Below are positions 1-5,014 of a stretch of DNA of 5,014 nt, piece after piece (position 1 is the stretch's first letter; each line of letters opens with the position of its first letter). The position numbers and the translations under genes are program-made. The DNA is from a bacterium (GTDB taxonomy: Bacteria; Desulfobacterota; UBA8473). The stretch covers positions 1 through 5,014 of the forward strand of contig WOUX01000248.1 of assembly GCA_009773075.1 (NCBI GenBank), read 5' to 3'. The notes beneath the pieces were generated by a model, which made no database searches, was not told where the DNA came from, and saw only the letters and a list, made by a program, of their open reading frames with translations.

Positions 1-2
1 TT

Positions 3-191
3 ATTGGTTCTTCGCTGGTTGTTTATCCTGCGGCATACATGCCTACCTATGCAGTTAATGCCGGTGCAAAACTCGTGATAATCAATCGGGAACCTACTCA
101 TATGGATAGGGCTTCCCACATTCGGATTTATGAGGGTGCAGGGAACACCATGTTAAAAGTGATGGAAAGGGTAAGGGGGAGCAATACATGA
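3..191 (+). CDS. Sir2-family NAD-dependent protein deacylase, C-terminal fragment
   Basis: This is the last 62 codons of a gene that begins outside the window. Sirtuins remove acetyl or other acyl groups from protein lysines, consuming NAD+ and releasing nicotinamide and O-acyl-ADP-ribose, in the cytoplasm. The visible part matches the end of the Rossmann NAD-binding domain: IGSSLVVYPAA (the GTS/GSS-type NAD-ribose loop followed by V-Y-P-A), then GAKLVIINREPT (the conserved I-N that contacts NAD), and a final helix containing AGNTMLKVMERV. The zinc-binding cysteines and catalytic histidine lie upstream and cannot be checked. The TGA stop at 189-191 overlaps the greA ATG by four bases (ATGA), so the two genes are probably co-transcribed and translationally coupled. 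Subfamily and substrate cannot be told from this fragment. Confidence 0.87.
   Translation: MGSSLVVYPAAYMPTYAVNAGAKLVIINREPTHMDRASHIRIYEGAGNTMLKVMERVRGSNT
173..180 (+). promoter_or_regulatory. Shine-Dalgarno sequence of greA
   Basis: The purine run AAGGGGGA lies inside the last codons of the sirtuin gene, seven bases before the ATG at 188. It supports that ATG over the internal ATG at codon 7 (206-208). Confidence 0.6.
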
Positions 192-670
192 GTGGAAAAG
201 TCCCCATGACCAGAGAAGGACACAGATCATTAACAGGAGAACTGCGTCGGTTAAAGGTTAAAGAGAGGCCCAAGATTATTAACGAAATTGCAATAGCCAG
301 AGAGCATGGTGACCTATCTGAGAATGCAGAGTATGACGCAGCAAAAGAAAAGCAGTCTTTGATTGAAGGCAGAATTCGGGAGATAGAAGACAAGCTCTCC
401 CGGGCTGAGGTGATTGATACCGATGAAAATGATACAAACAGGGTTGTATTTGGCACGGTAGTTCACCTTAGAGATGAAAACGATGGGAATGAATTGAAGT
501 ATCAGATAGTAGGGGCTGATGAGGCTGACCCACGACAGAGGAAGATCTCTGTTCACTCTCCAATAGCCAGGGCACTTATTGGAAAGGAAGTAGGGGCATC
601 GGTTAAGATTAAAGTCCCTGCTGGGGTTAAAGAGTATACTATCCTGGGGATTACTACTCAGGTTGTTTAG
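188..670 (+). CDS. greA: Transcription elongation factor GreA
   Basis: GreA enters the secondary channel of RNA polymerase and stimulates cleavage of the backtracked 3' end of the nascent RNA, rescuing arrested complexes. The 160-residue product has the usual family length and both domains. The N-terminal coiled-coil hairpin spans about residues 1-78; its tip AREHGDLSENAEY (37-49) carries the acidic pair D42 and E45, equivalent to D41/E44 of E. coli GreA, which coordinate the catalytic Mg2+. The C-terminal FKBP-like domain spans about 80-160, with the typical SPIARALIGKEVG segment near 124-136. The start at 188 is preferred because a short leader followed by P-M-T is also seen in E. coli GreA and because it has a good ribosome site. 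The gene follows a sirtuin gene with an ATGA overlap and ends convergent to the arsA-like gene. Nothing in the sequence looks altered or truncated. Confidence 0.97.
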   Translation: MSGKVPMTREGHRSLTGELRRLKVKERPKIINEIAIAREHGDLSENAEYDAAKEKQSLIEGRIREIEDKLSRAEVIDTDENDTNRVVFGTVVHLRDENDGNELKYQIVGADEADPRQRKISVHSPIARALIGKEVGASVKIKVPAGVKEYTILGITTQVV

Positions 671-689
671 ACTGTAGGCTGAAGGCCGT

Positions 690-710
690 TAGTCACTGCG
701 CATTGACCGA
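690..710. repeat. Three degenerate heptamer units in the intergenic region
   Basis: TAGTCAC, TGCGCAT and TGACCGA follow one another in strict 7-nt register. They resemble the TGGTCAT/TGACCAC heptamers found inside the arsA-like gene. With only three diverged units, chance resemblance cannot be excluded. Confidence 0.35.
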
Positions 711-731
711 ATCAAGGCGCTCAAAAACTTA

Positions 732-763
732 GCCTGCCTGCCGATGCCTCGGCGCAGACAGGC
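732..763. repeat. GC-rich hairpin, possible bidirectional terminator
   Basis: The inner stem is perfect: GCCGA (740-744) pairs with TCGGC (749-753) around a TGCC loop. The flanking GCCTG (732-736) pairs with CAGGC (759-763), with an internal loop between the two stems. It lies between the stop codons of two convergent genes, where a terminator is expected, but no T-run follows on either strand, so it is not a standard intrinsic terminator. It could also be the core of the surrounding repeat element. Confidence 0.5.
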
Positions 764-832
764 ATGGACGCGTACGATTTCCTCCTACAGGCTAATTGCC
801 TACAGCCTATCCACCTGAGCAGTTACAAAGTC

Positions 833-2971
833 TCAAGCAATCTTGCCATCGCCAAACACAATTTCGGCCATCTTTTCTAAATCACCTTCCCCCCGGACAT
901 CGTGGGAAAAGAGGGGCACTTTTGCGACGCTATAGCCGGGAAACCTTGAGTGAATCCGCTTGATATATCCCTGCTGCTCCGTCCTTCTGGAGAAACAAAA
1001 ATCACAATCTGTATGGGGAACGACCATGTTGATTGCAATATGATCACACGGGATTTTTGCATTCTTCAGCGCATCTATAAGCCGTTCCAACTCAAGGAAG
1101 CCCATGGCCTCGGGGATTGTGACTGCGATAAAAGCCGTTCTTTTGGCATCCACTAATGCCTCCTGAATCCTCCTGACATTCCTGGAAAGGGCCAAGGCCT
1201 TTTCAGCCACCCCGGTCAGCCTTACCATTCCTCTATATTTCAACAACAACCTGAAAAATGCCTTCAACCATTCCCTGACCATATCTGGGAGTTCTAAAAA
1301 GCGGAGAAGGTGACCGGTGGGCGAAGTATCCAGGAGAAAGAGATCAAATTTTCCTTCCTCTTTCAGGTCCATGATTTTATCCAGCGCCATGATCTCGTCA
1401 AGACCAGGGGGCGCAAGGGTGAGGAGTCCTGTCATCACCTCACGGTCGAATTTTATATCAACACCGCCGCCCATAAATTTGTCAAACATTTCTTCTATGT
1501 CTTTCTTGAACTCATCTTTAAACTCTTCGAGTAACTTATCCGCATCAATCTCAAGAGCAAAAAGATTGGTCATTGGACATTGGTCATTGGTCATTGGTTG
1601 TTGGTCACTGTCCCCTGACCCCTGCCCACTGACCACTGACCACTGTATGGATGTGATCTTATCCCCAATGGTTAACTTAAAGGAATCGGACAATGAATGG
1701 GCAGGGTCTGTGGAGAAGACAAGAACCTTTTTCCCAGGATTGCGCTTTGCCAAATGAAGGGCAGTGGCAGAAGCAAGGGAGGTCTTACCCACTCCCCCTT
1801 TGCCGCCAAATAGAATAAATTCCAGACCGGGATTGATGTCCAAATAGCCCTGAGGTTCTTCATCCGCATGAATGGTTTTCCGGGGACTCGAAGGCATGGG
1901 CATACCCAAAAGATAATCGGCGAGTTCTGTCAGCCCTTGGACCGAGCGGATCTCATTGGGAAATAGGGGAACCCTGATCAAATCATATTTGGAAAAGGCA
2001 ACCTTGATTTCTGTTAAGGGCTGTTCCTGATCTTTTCTTCTGGATCTGCAAAACAGGCACCCCTCCGTTTCAGCCACACGGTTTACAACAACTTCCCTCA
2101 CCGGAACATGGATCTTCTCTAAAGAGCTGATCAATCTTTCTGTTTCATAAATGCTCATCGGTTCAGGAATCATGACAGGCACAAACCTGGTTATCTGCCC
2201 GTCCGAGAGCCGGGTTGTCTGCCCGTCCGAGAGCAACTTTTTAACTCTCTCAATATCCGAGGAGAGTTTATCGAGAAAAATATCGCACTCATCTTTCACA
2301 TACCTCTTTTCTGTAAAATGAGTGCTCATGTAACGGTGCTTTTGCTGCATTAACTCCATTAACTCAATCCATTTCAGCATCTGTTCGGGAAGGCTGAGCA
2401 TCCTGATCGTGTGCCCGGTAGGAGCGGTATCCACTATCAGGATGTCATAGCTTCCATCTTCTAAGATATTGGCCATCTCGATAATGGCCATGACCTCATC
2501 CATGCCCGGGAGTGAAAGGTCGAAAAATTCGGCAATGTCCTGCCTGTCGAAATAGGTTCCCCTATCTGCCAGTTTTTTGATTACGACCTCATTCTTCTGT
2601 TTGAACTCGTCTGCCAACCTTTTTGCATCTAGCTCGCGGGCGTATAGATTGGTCACTAGACTTTGATCATTAGTCACTGGGCATTGGTCATTAGTCATTG
2701 GTTCTTGGTCACTAACTACTGACCACTGACCACTGACCCCTGACCACTGTATCGGCGTAGCGTGGTCACCTAGCTCAATTCCAAAACTATCGCCTAAAGA
2801 ATGGGCCGGGTCGGTAGATATAACCAACACCTTCTTGTCGTTGGGACGAAACCGGGCCAGTTGAACGGCAGCGGCAGCAGCCATGGTGGTCTTGCCCACT
2901 CCGCCCTTTCCGCCAAAAAGGATCAATCGCAGATATTTGTTTTGAAAATATTCGGGGACGTTATTAGTCAT
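833..2971 (-). CDS. Tandem (two-domain) ArsA/Get3-family ATPase with in-frame heptamer-repeat insertions
   Basis: This 712-residue cytoplasmic P-loop ATPase consists of two homologous halves in one chain. Half 1 has the deviant Walker A GGKGGVGKTT (20-29, signature lysine K22), switch I TDPAHS (53-58), and switch II DTAPTGHTIR (181-190). Half 2 has GGKGGVGKTS (389-398), TDPAHS (421-426) and DTSPTGHLLR (548-557). Both sites therefore look competent for ATP. Each half ends in a CxxC (C305/C308; C656/C659) followed by R-R, then a V-P-L-F segment, as in the zinc-binding dimer motif of Get3. Cysteines equivalent to the metalloid ligands of E. coli ArsA are not seen, so arsenite pumping is doubtful; a targeting or chaperone role is inferred. 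The chain is longer than the roughly 580 residues of E. coli ArsA, partly because of repeat-encoded insertions at about 77-108 and 445-469 and an 8-residue duplication at 247-262. The start ATG overlaps the upstream TGA (ATGA), has no clear Shine-Dalgarno sequence, and is probably translated by coupling. Confidence 0.93.
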   Translation of the reverse strand: MTNNVPEYFQNKYLRLILFGGKGGVGKTTMAAAAAVQLARFRPNDKKVLVISTDPAHSLGDSFGIELGDHATPIQWSGVSGQWSVVSDQEPMTNDQCPVTNDQSLVTNLYARELDAKRLADEFKQKNEVVIKKLADRGTYFDRQDIAEFFDLSLPGMDEVMAIIEMANILEDGSYDILIVDTAPTGHTIRMLSLPEQMLKWIELMELMQQKHRYMSTHFTEKRYVKDECDIFLDKLSSDIERVKKLLSDGQTTRLSDGQITRFVPVMIPEPMSIYETERLISSLEKIHVPVREVVVNRVAETEGCLFCRSRRKDQEQPLTEIKVAFSKYDLIRVPLFPNEIRSVQGLTELADYLLGMPMPSSPRKTIHADEEPQGYLDINPGLEFILFGGKGGVGKTSLASATALHLAKRNPGKKVLVFSTDPAHSLSDSFKLTIGDKITSIQWSVVSGQGSGDSDQQPMTNDQCPMTNLFALEIDADKLLEEFKDEFKKDIEEMFDKFMGGGVDIKFDREVMTGLLTLAPPGLDEIMALDKIMDLKEEGKFDLFLLDTSPTGHLLRFLELPDMVREWLKAFFRLLLKYRGMVRLTGVAEKALALSRNVRRIQEALVDAKRTAFIAVTIPEAMGFLELERLIDALKNAKIPCDHIAINMVVPHTDCDFCFSRRTEQQGYIKRIHSRFPGYSVAKVPLFSHDVRGEGDLEKMAEIVFGDGKIA
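1567..1643. repeat. Heptamer repeat array, copy B, inside half 2 of the ATPase gene
   Basis: Eleven consecutive 7-nt units in unbroken register. Six of TGGTCAT type (1567-1608) are followed by a centre unit TGTCCCC (1609-1615) and four of TGACCAC type (1616-1643). TGGTCA and TGACCA are reverse complements, so the array is an imperfect inverted repeat able to fold into a hairpin. It encodes about residues 445-469 on the minus strand, where a P-M-T-N-D-Q type motif recurs every seven residues because 3 x 7 nt = 7 codons. It sits between switch I and the L-F-A-L-E-I-D segment, a surface-loop position. The flanks AGAT on the left and TGTAT on the right match those of copy A. Confidence 0.88.
2186..2234. 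repeat. 24-bp tandem duplication within the ATPase gene
   Basis: The 20-mers at 2191-2210 and 2215-2234 differ at one base (TTATCTG versus TTGTCTG), giving a period of 24 bp. The product contains LSDGQTTR followed by LSDGQITR (residues 247-262), just before the conserved FVPVMIPEPMSIYETERLI strand-helix. The duplication adds eight residues to a loop and keeps the frame. Near-identity of the copies suggests it is recent. Confidence 0.85.
2650..2747. repeat. Heptamer repeat array, copy A, inside half 1 of the ATPase gene
   Basis: Fourteen consecutive 7-nt units in unbroken register. TGGTCAT/TAGTCAC-type units run from 2650 to 2712, the centre unit is TAACTAC (2713-2719), and four TGACCAC-type units fill 2720-2747. 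Units 2685-2712 face 2720-2747 as an imperfect inverted repeat with 6-bp blocks of complementarity. It encodes about residues 77-108 of the minus-strand ATPase, including a heptad-periodic V-T-N-D-Q pattern and a chance cysteine, C97. Its position after the P-I-Q-W segment is homologous to that of copy B after S-I-Q-W. Confidence 0.9.
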
Positions 2972-2984
2972 TGGACTTTGGACA
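2964..2984. repeat. Short heptamer trace at the hsp20-like/arsA-like junction
   Basis: TAGTCAT, TGGACTT and TGGACAA lie in 7-nt register across the end of the hsp20-like gene and the start of the ATPase gene. The unit TAGTCAT contains the ATPase start codon and most of the ATGA overlap, and the encoded M-T-N start resembles the M-T-N-D-Q peptides of the internal arrays. It may be a remnant of the same repeat family, but three units is weak evidence. Confidence 0.4.
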
Positions 2985-3882
2985 ATCTTATTTCCAACAG
3001 ATTGTTTTTCACGGAGATTTCATGATTCTCCAGGGTTATTTCTGCCGGAAGTCGAAGGGGTTCCCTCAGGGAGGCACCGATCTTATGGGATCTGACTGTA
3101 AGCCGGTCTTTATGGACATCCAGTCTTAAATCCGATGCCTCCACTCCTCTCACTTCCATAATGACCTGTATGTAGCGGCCTTCATCGAATATATCCAATA
3201 GCCGGTCTTCGCGATGTACCAGCCTTTCCTGGTGCCCTATCATCCACCAGCTAAACGAGACTGTCTCACCGGTTTGCGAGTCTGCTCTCGACCGCTCAAA
3301 GGATAGAATTGGGCAGTCAATCACTTTTTCTGAAATGGGATTGATGATTTCCCGGATCTTTAAAAGGACATACATATGGTTTGGGGCATTGATGAGTTCG
3401 GCTAACCGGTTGATCTTGGCGTGACGTTTCTCCCAAAGGTACCACAGAATATCCTGACTATCCGAGTCTAATTGAGCTGCAATCTTTTCAATAGTCTCTT
3501 GATCGATGCGCAACAGGGAGAGTTGGTAGATTCTTTTTCTCCATTTTTCAATATCGTTTGCTAAAAACCAGACCCTGTTTCTCCCTAAGCCCTTTTCCGT
3601 TTCATAAGACAGGCATAGACATTGTTTTGTCCTTATAATAAAGACGGTCTTCTCTACTGCTAAATCCCTGACCCGGCTCAATGCAATCTCAAATCTAACC
3701 GTTCTTCCCATGAAGATTACAAACCTTTGGTTGGTCAGAAAGCCATGGGCTATCTTCCACACAAAGGCACGATTATGTTTATATCCTCCCTGGCTTTGTA
3801 AGATTATGTACTCACTATCTTGAAGCGGAGGGATAGCGGTTTTTCGATAAGGAATGTTGGTTTTTGTAGAACTAATTCGCAT
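2968..3882 (-). CDS. GRAM/PH-like and C-terminal Hsp20 (alpha-crystallin) domain protein
   Basis: Counting from the ATG at 3882 the product has 304 residues. Residues about 24-120 look like a GRAM/bacterial PH-type fold: a run of beta strands with G-F-L-T-N-Q-R-F (47-54), ending in a W-containing helix (DIEKWRKRI). Residues about 128-190 resemble a winged helix (DILWYLWEKRHAKINRLAELI), followed by PILSFERS and TGETVSFSWW (204-213), which I do not recognise as a known motif. Residues about 228-303 are an alpha-crystallin domain: L-L-D-I-F-D-E-G, VRGVEASDLRLDVHKDRLTV, the R-L-P-A-E-I strand and NNLLEIRLSKV. The usual N-G-V-L is N-N-L-L, and there is no C-terminal I-x-I tail. No signal peptide or membrane segment is seen. 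A TTG at 3939 could extend it by 19 residues, with a 68-bp overlap of the upstream gene; the ATG overlaps by 11 bp and is preferred, though its GGAG is 12 bases away. It overlaps the ATPase gene by ATGA. A chaperone or adaptor role for that ATPase is inferred. Confidence 0.8.
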   Translation of the reverse strand: MRISSTKTNIPYRKTAIPPLQDSEYIILQSQGGYKHNRAFVWKIAHGFLTNQRFVIFMGRTVRFEIALSRVRDLAVEKTVFIIRTKQCLCLSYETEKGLGRNRVWFLANDIEKWRKRIYQLSLLRIDQETIEKIAAQLDSDSQDILWYLWEKRHAKINRLAELINAPNHMYVLLKIREIINPISEKVIDCPILSFERSRADSQTGETVSFSWWMIGHQERLVHREDRLLDIFDEGRYIQVIMEVRGVEASDLRLDVHKDRLTVRSHKIGASLREPLRLPAEITLENHEISVKNNLLEIRLSKVQ

Positions 3883-5014
3883 AGCTAAAGTTGGCTCCGT
3901 TTGATTCCGCAATACAAAATTGGTGTATCTGTTCCTCAAGCTTAAACCCTTTTTCGTAAAAGAGCTTTAAACAAGCATCTACCACCTCAGGATCATAAAG
4001 GGCGCCTTTGTTTTTTGAGATTTCCTCTAATGCCTTATCTATGCCGAGAGCTGCTCGATAAGGTCGGTGAGAGGCCATAGCCTCAACCACATCGGCCACA
4101 GCAAGCACTCTCGCTTCAAGAACGATGGCATCGCCTGAAAGTCCGTCGGGGTATCCTGAACCGTCCAGCCTTTCGTGGTGTTGAAGCACGATTTTAGCAA
4201 TCGGCCAGGGGAAGTCTACGGTCTTCAATATATTGTAGCCGGCTGTGGAGTGCTCCTTAATCATGTTGAACTCGATTTGGGTTAACCGGCCAGGCTTAGT
4301 TAGAATTTCAGCAGGTACATATATCTTGCCCAGATCGTGAACAAGCCCGGACATATGTACTGCCGGCCTTCGGTCTTCTGAAATGCCCATCTCTTTTGCT
4401 ATGTTGTCGGCAAGATGAGCCACCCGGAGCTGATGACCGGCAGTATACGGATCCCTCATCTCGGACATCAATACCATGGCTTGTATCGTTGCTTTCATGG
4501 CATTTAACATCCTCTCTACATTTTGTTTGCGCTCCTCCTCCATCTGCTTACGCTCCGTGATGTCAATAATGGCAGTTCTGGAATGGTTTATGTTCCCATC
4601 CTTCTCTGGCACGGCCATGCTTATCACTTGAGCATGGAACTGGGTGCCATCCGCTTTCAGCATCTTTAGGTCACAGTTGCCTTTGATGCCGGTTTTGAGC
4701 ACTTCTCTGTAGTGGAAGTAGAACGCATCCTGAGAATCCGGCGAAATAGACGAAGTGAATTGAGTCCCTACCAATCCATGTTTTTCACTCCCCAGTAGCT
4801 CACTGCCGGCAAGATTCACATCTACGATAAGACTATTGTGGTCAAGAGTGAAATACCCGGTTGGTGCGAAATCATATAGATTCAGATACTTATCCCGTGC
4901 CTCCTGCAGTTCAAGTTGAACGCGGCGAAGCTCTGCATTCTGCATTTCCAGTTCAATCCGGTGTACGTTAAGCTCGTAGATTAGCTTCTGAATATCAGCA
5001 GGCACCATGGTTCG
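3872..5014 (-). CDS. PAS/HD-GYP protein, probable cyclic-di-GMP phosphodiesterase (5' partial)
   Basis: The frame stays open to the window edge. An ATG exists at 5008, but the text after it (DIQKLIYELNVHRIELEMQNAEL) usually follows a longer N-terminus in related sensors, so the true start probably lies outside. Counting from that ATG (378 residues): a helical segment to about residue 36; a PAS domain about 37-152, opening with LYDFAPTGYFTLD and ending in the PAC signature RTAIIDITERK; a short coiled coil; and an HD-GYP domain about 172-365. Metal-site residues are present: H192 in TAGH, H224-D225 (VHDLGK), H253, H277-H278 and D306, as is the diagnostic HHERLDGSGYP (277-287). HD-GYP enzymes hydrolyse c-di-GMP to pGpG or GMP; the PAS domain presumably senses a small ligand, redox state or oxygen. 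No membrane segment is visible. It is the first visible gene of the minus-strand operon and overlaps the next gene by 11 bp. Confidence 0.93.
   Translation of the reverse strand, partial: RTMVPADIQKLIYELNVHRIELEMQNAELRRVQLELQEARDKYLNLYDFAPTGYFTLDHNSLIVDVNLAGSELLGSEKHGLVGTQFTSSISPDSQDAFYFHYREVLKTGIKGNCDLKMLKADGTQFHAQVISMAVPEKDGNINHSRTAIIDITERKQMEEERKQNVERMLNAMKATIQAMVLMSEMRDPYTAGHQLRVAHLADNIAKEMGISEDRRPAVHMSGLVHDLGKIYVPAEILTKPGRLTQIEFNMIKEHSTAGYNILKTVDFPWPIAKIVLQHHERLDGSGYPDGLSGDAIVLEARVLAVADVVEAMASHRPYRAALGIDKALEEISKNKGALYDPEVVDACLKLFYEKGFKLEEQIHQFCIAESNGANFSYAN

Larger units (their letters stand above)
673..811. repeat. Intergenic nested inverted-repeat element between convergent genes
   Basis: Outer arms TGTAGGCTGAAGGC (673-686) and GCCTACAGCCTATC (798-811) are inverted copies matching at 11 of 14 positions; within them CTGTAGGC (672-679) and GCCTACAG (798-805) are perfect complements. 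Both arms read as 7-nt units (TGTAGGC then TGAAGGC; GCCTACA then GCCTATC). A second hairpin (732-763) sits in the middle. The element fills nearly all of the 162 bp between greA and the arsA-like stop, and no open reading frame or RNA gene was recognised in it. It could be a small non-autonomous repeat, or serve as a bidirectional transcription barrier. No transposase-type ends or target-site duplication were recognised. Confidence 0.6.

Noticed and set aside
94..456. Minus-strand open frame of 120 codons
   Set aside because: It is antisense to the sirtuin end and greA, is serine-rich, has no recognisable domain, and is a shadow of well-supported genes.
314..556. Minus-strand open frame of 80 codons
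   Set aside because: It lies entirely antisense to greA and shows no family features.
732..763. Standard intrinsic terminator
   Set aside because: The hairpin lacks a following T-run on either strand, so it is listed only as a hairpin with possible terminator function.
950..1757. Several plus-strand and alternative minus-strand open frames (950-1156, 1310-1534, 1317-1757, 877-1062, 1672-1869)
   Set aside because: All lie within the ATPase gene, whose own frame has complete motifs throughout; these are shadow frames.
1567..2747. CRISPR array
   Set aside because: The units are contiguous 7-mers without spacers and lie in a coding frame, so they are not direct repeats separated by unique spacers.
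833..2971. Frameshifted or fused pseudogene from two adjacent arsA genes
   Set aside because: The frame is open throughout, both halves have intact motifs, and a linker joins them as in known tandem ArsA proteins.
2801..3025. Plus-strand open frame of 74 codons
   Set aside because: It is antisense to the ATPase N-terminus and the hsp20-like 3' end, with no domain features.
3883..3939. TTG start at 3939 for the hsp20-like gene
   Set aside because: It would overlap the HD-GYP gene by 68 bp and add 19 residues without domain content; the ATG at 3882 gives an 11-bp overlap, although a purine run does precede the TTG.

Overview
The window suggests a mid-GC Gram-negative bacterium. The genes are tightly packed with 4-nt ATGA stop/start overlaps, there is a PAS/HD-GYP signalling protein of a type common in Desulfobacterota, Nitrospirota and neighbouring phyla, and heptanucleotide repeats are scattered through the sequence. 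This placement is inference only; no rRNA or lineage-diagnostic marker is present.

Layout. On the plus strand (1-670) lie the C-terminal end of a Sir2-type NAD-dependent protein deacylase and then a complete greA, joined by an ATGA overlap. From 671 to 832 is a convergent intergenic region with nested inverted repeats built largely on 7-nt units. On the minus strand, read from right to left (5014 to 833), three genes overlap and almost certainly form one operon: (1) a PAS/HD-GYP cyclic-di-GMP phosphodiesterase-like protein cut by the window edge; (2) a protein with a GRAM/PH-like N-terminal region, a possible winged-helix middle and a C-terminal alpha-crystallin (Hsp20) domain; (3) a 712-residue tandem ArsA/Get3-family ATPase.

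The operon pairs an Hsp20-like protein with a Get3/ArsA-like ATPase. Elsewhere these two modules occur fused in one chain (the HSP20-like domain of ArsA proteins; Get3d of cyanobacteria and plants). The ATPase has two complete nucleotide sites and a Get3-type CxxC in each half, and it lacks the cysteines that bind metalloid in E. coli ArsA. A protein-targeting or chaperone role therefore fits better than arsenite export. The HD-GYP protein suggests that operon function is tied to c-di-GMP or environmental signalling.

The most striking DNA feature is a heptanucleotide repeat (TGGTCAT/TGACCAC type, arranged as an inverted repeat) inserted in frame at the same homologous position in both halves of the ATPase: 14 units in one half, 11 in the other. 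They differ by exactly three units (21 bp, 7 residues), the smallest heptamer change that keeps the reading frame. Shorter heptamer-register traces lie at the hsp20-like/arsA junction and in the convergent intergenic region.
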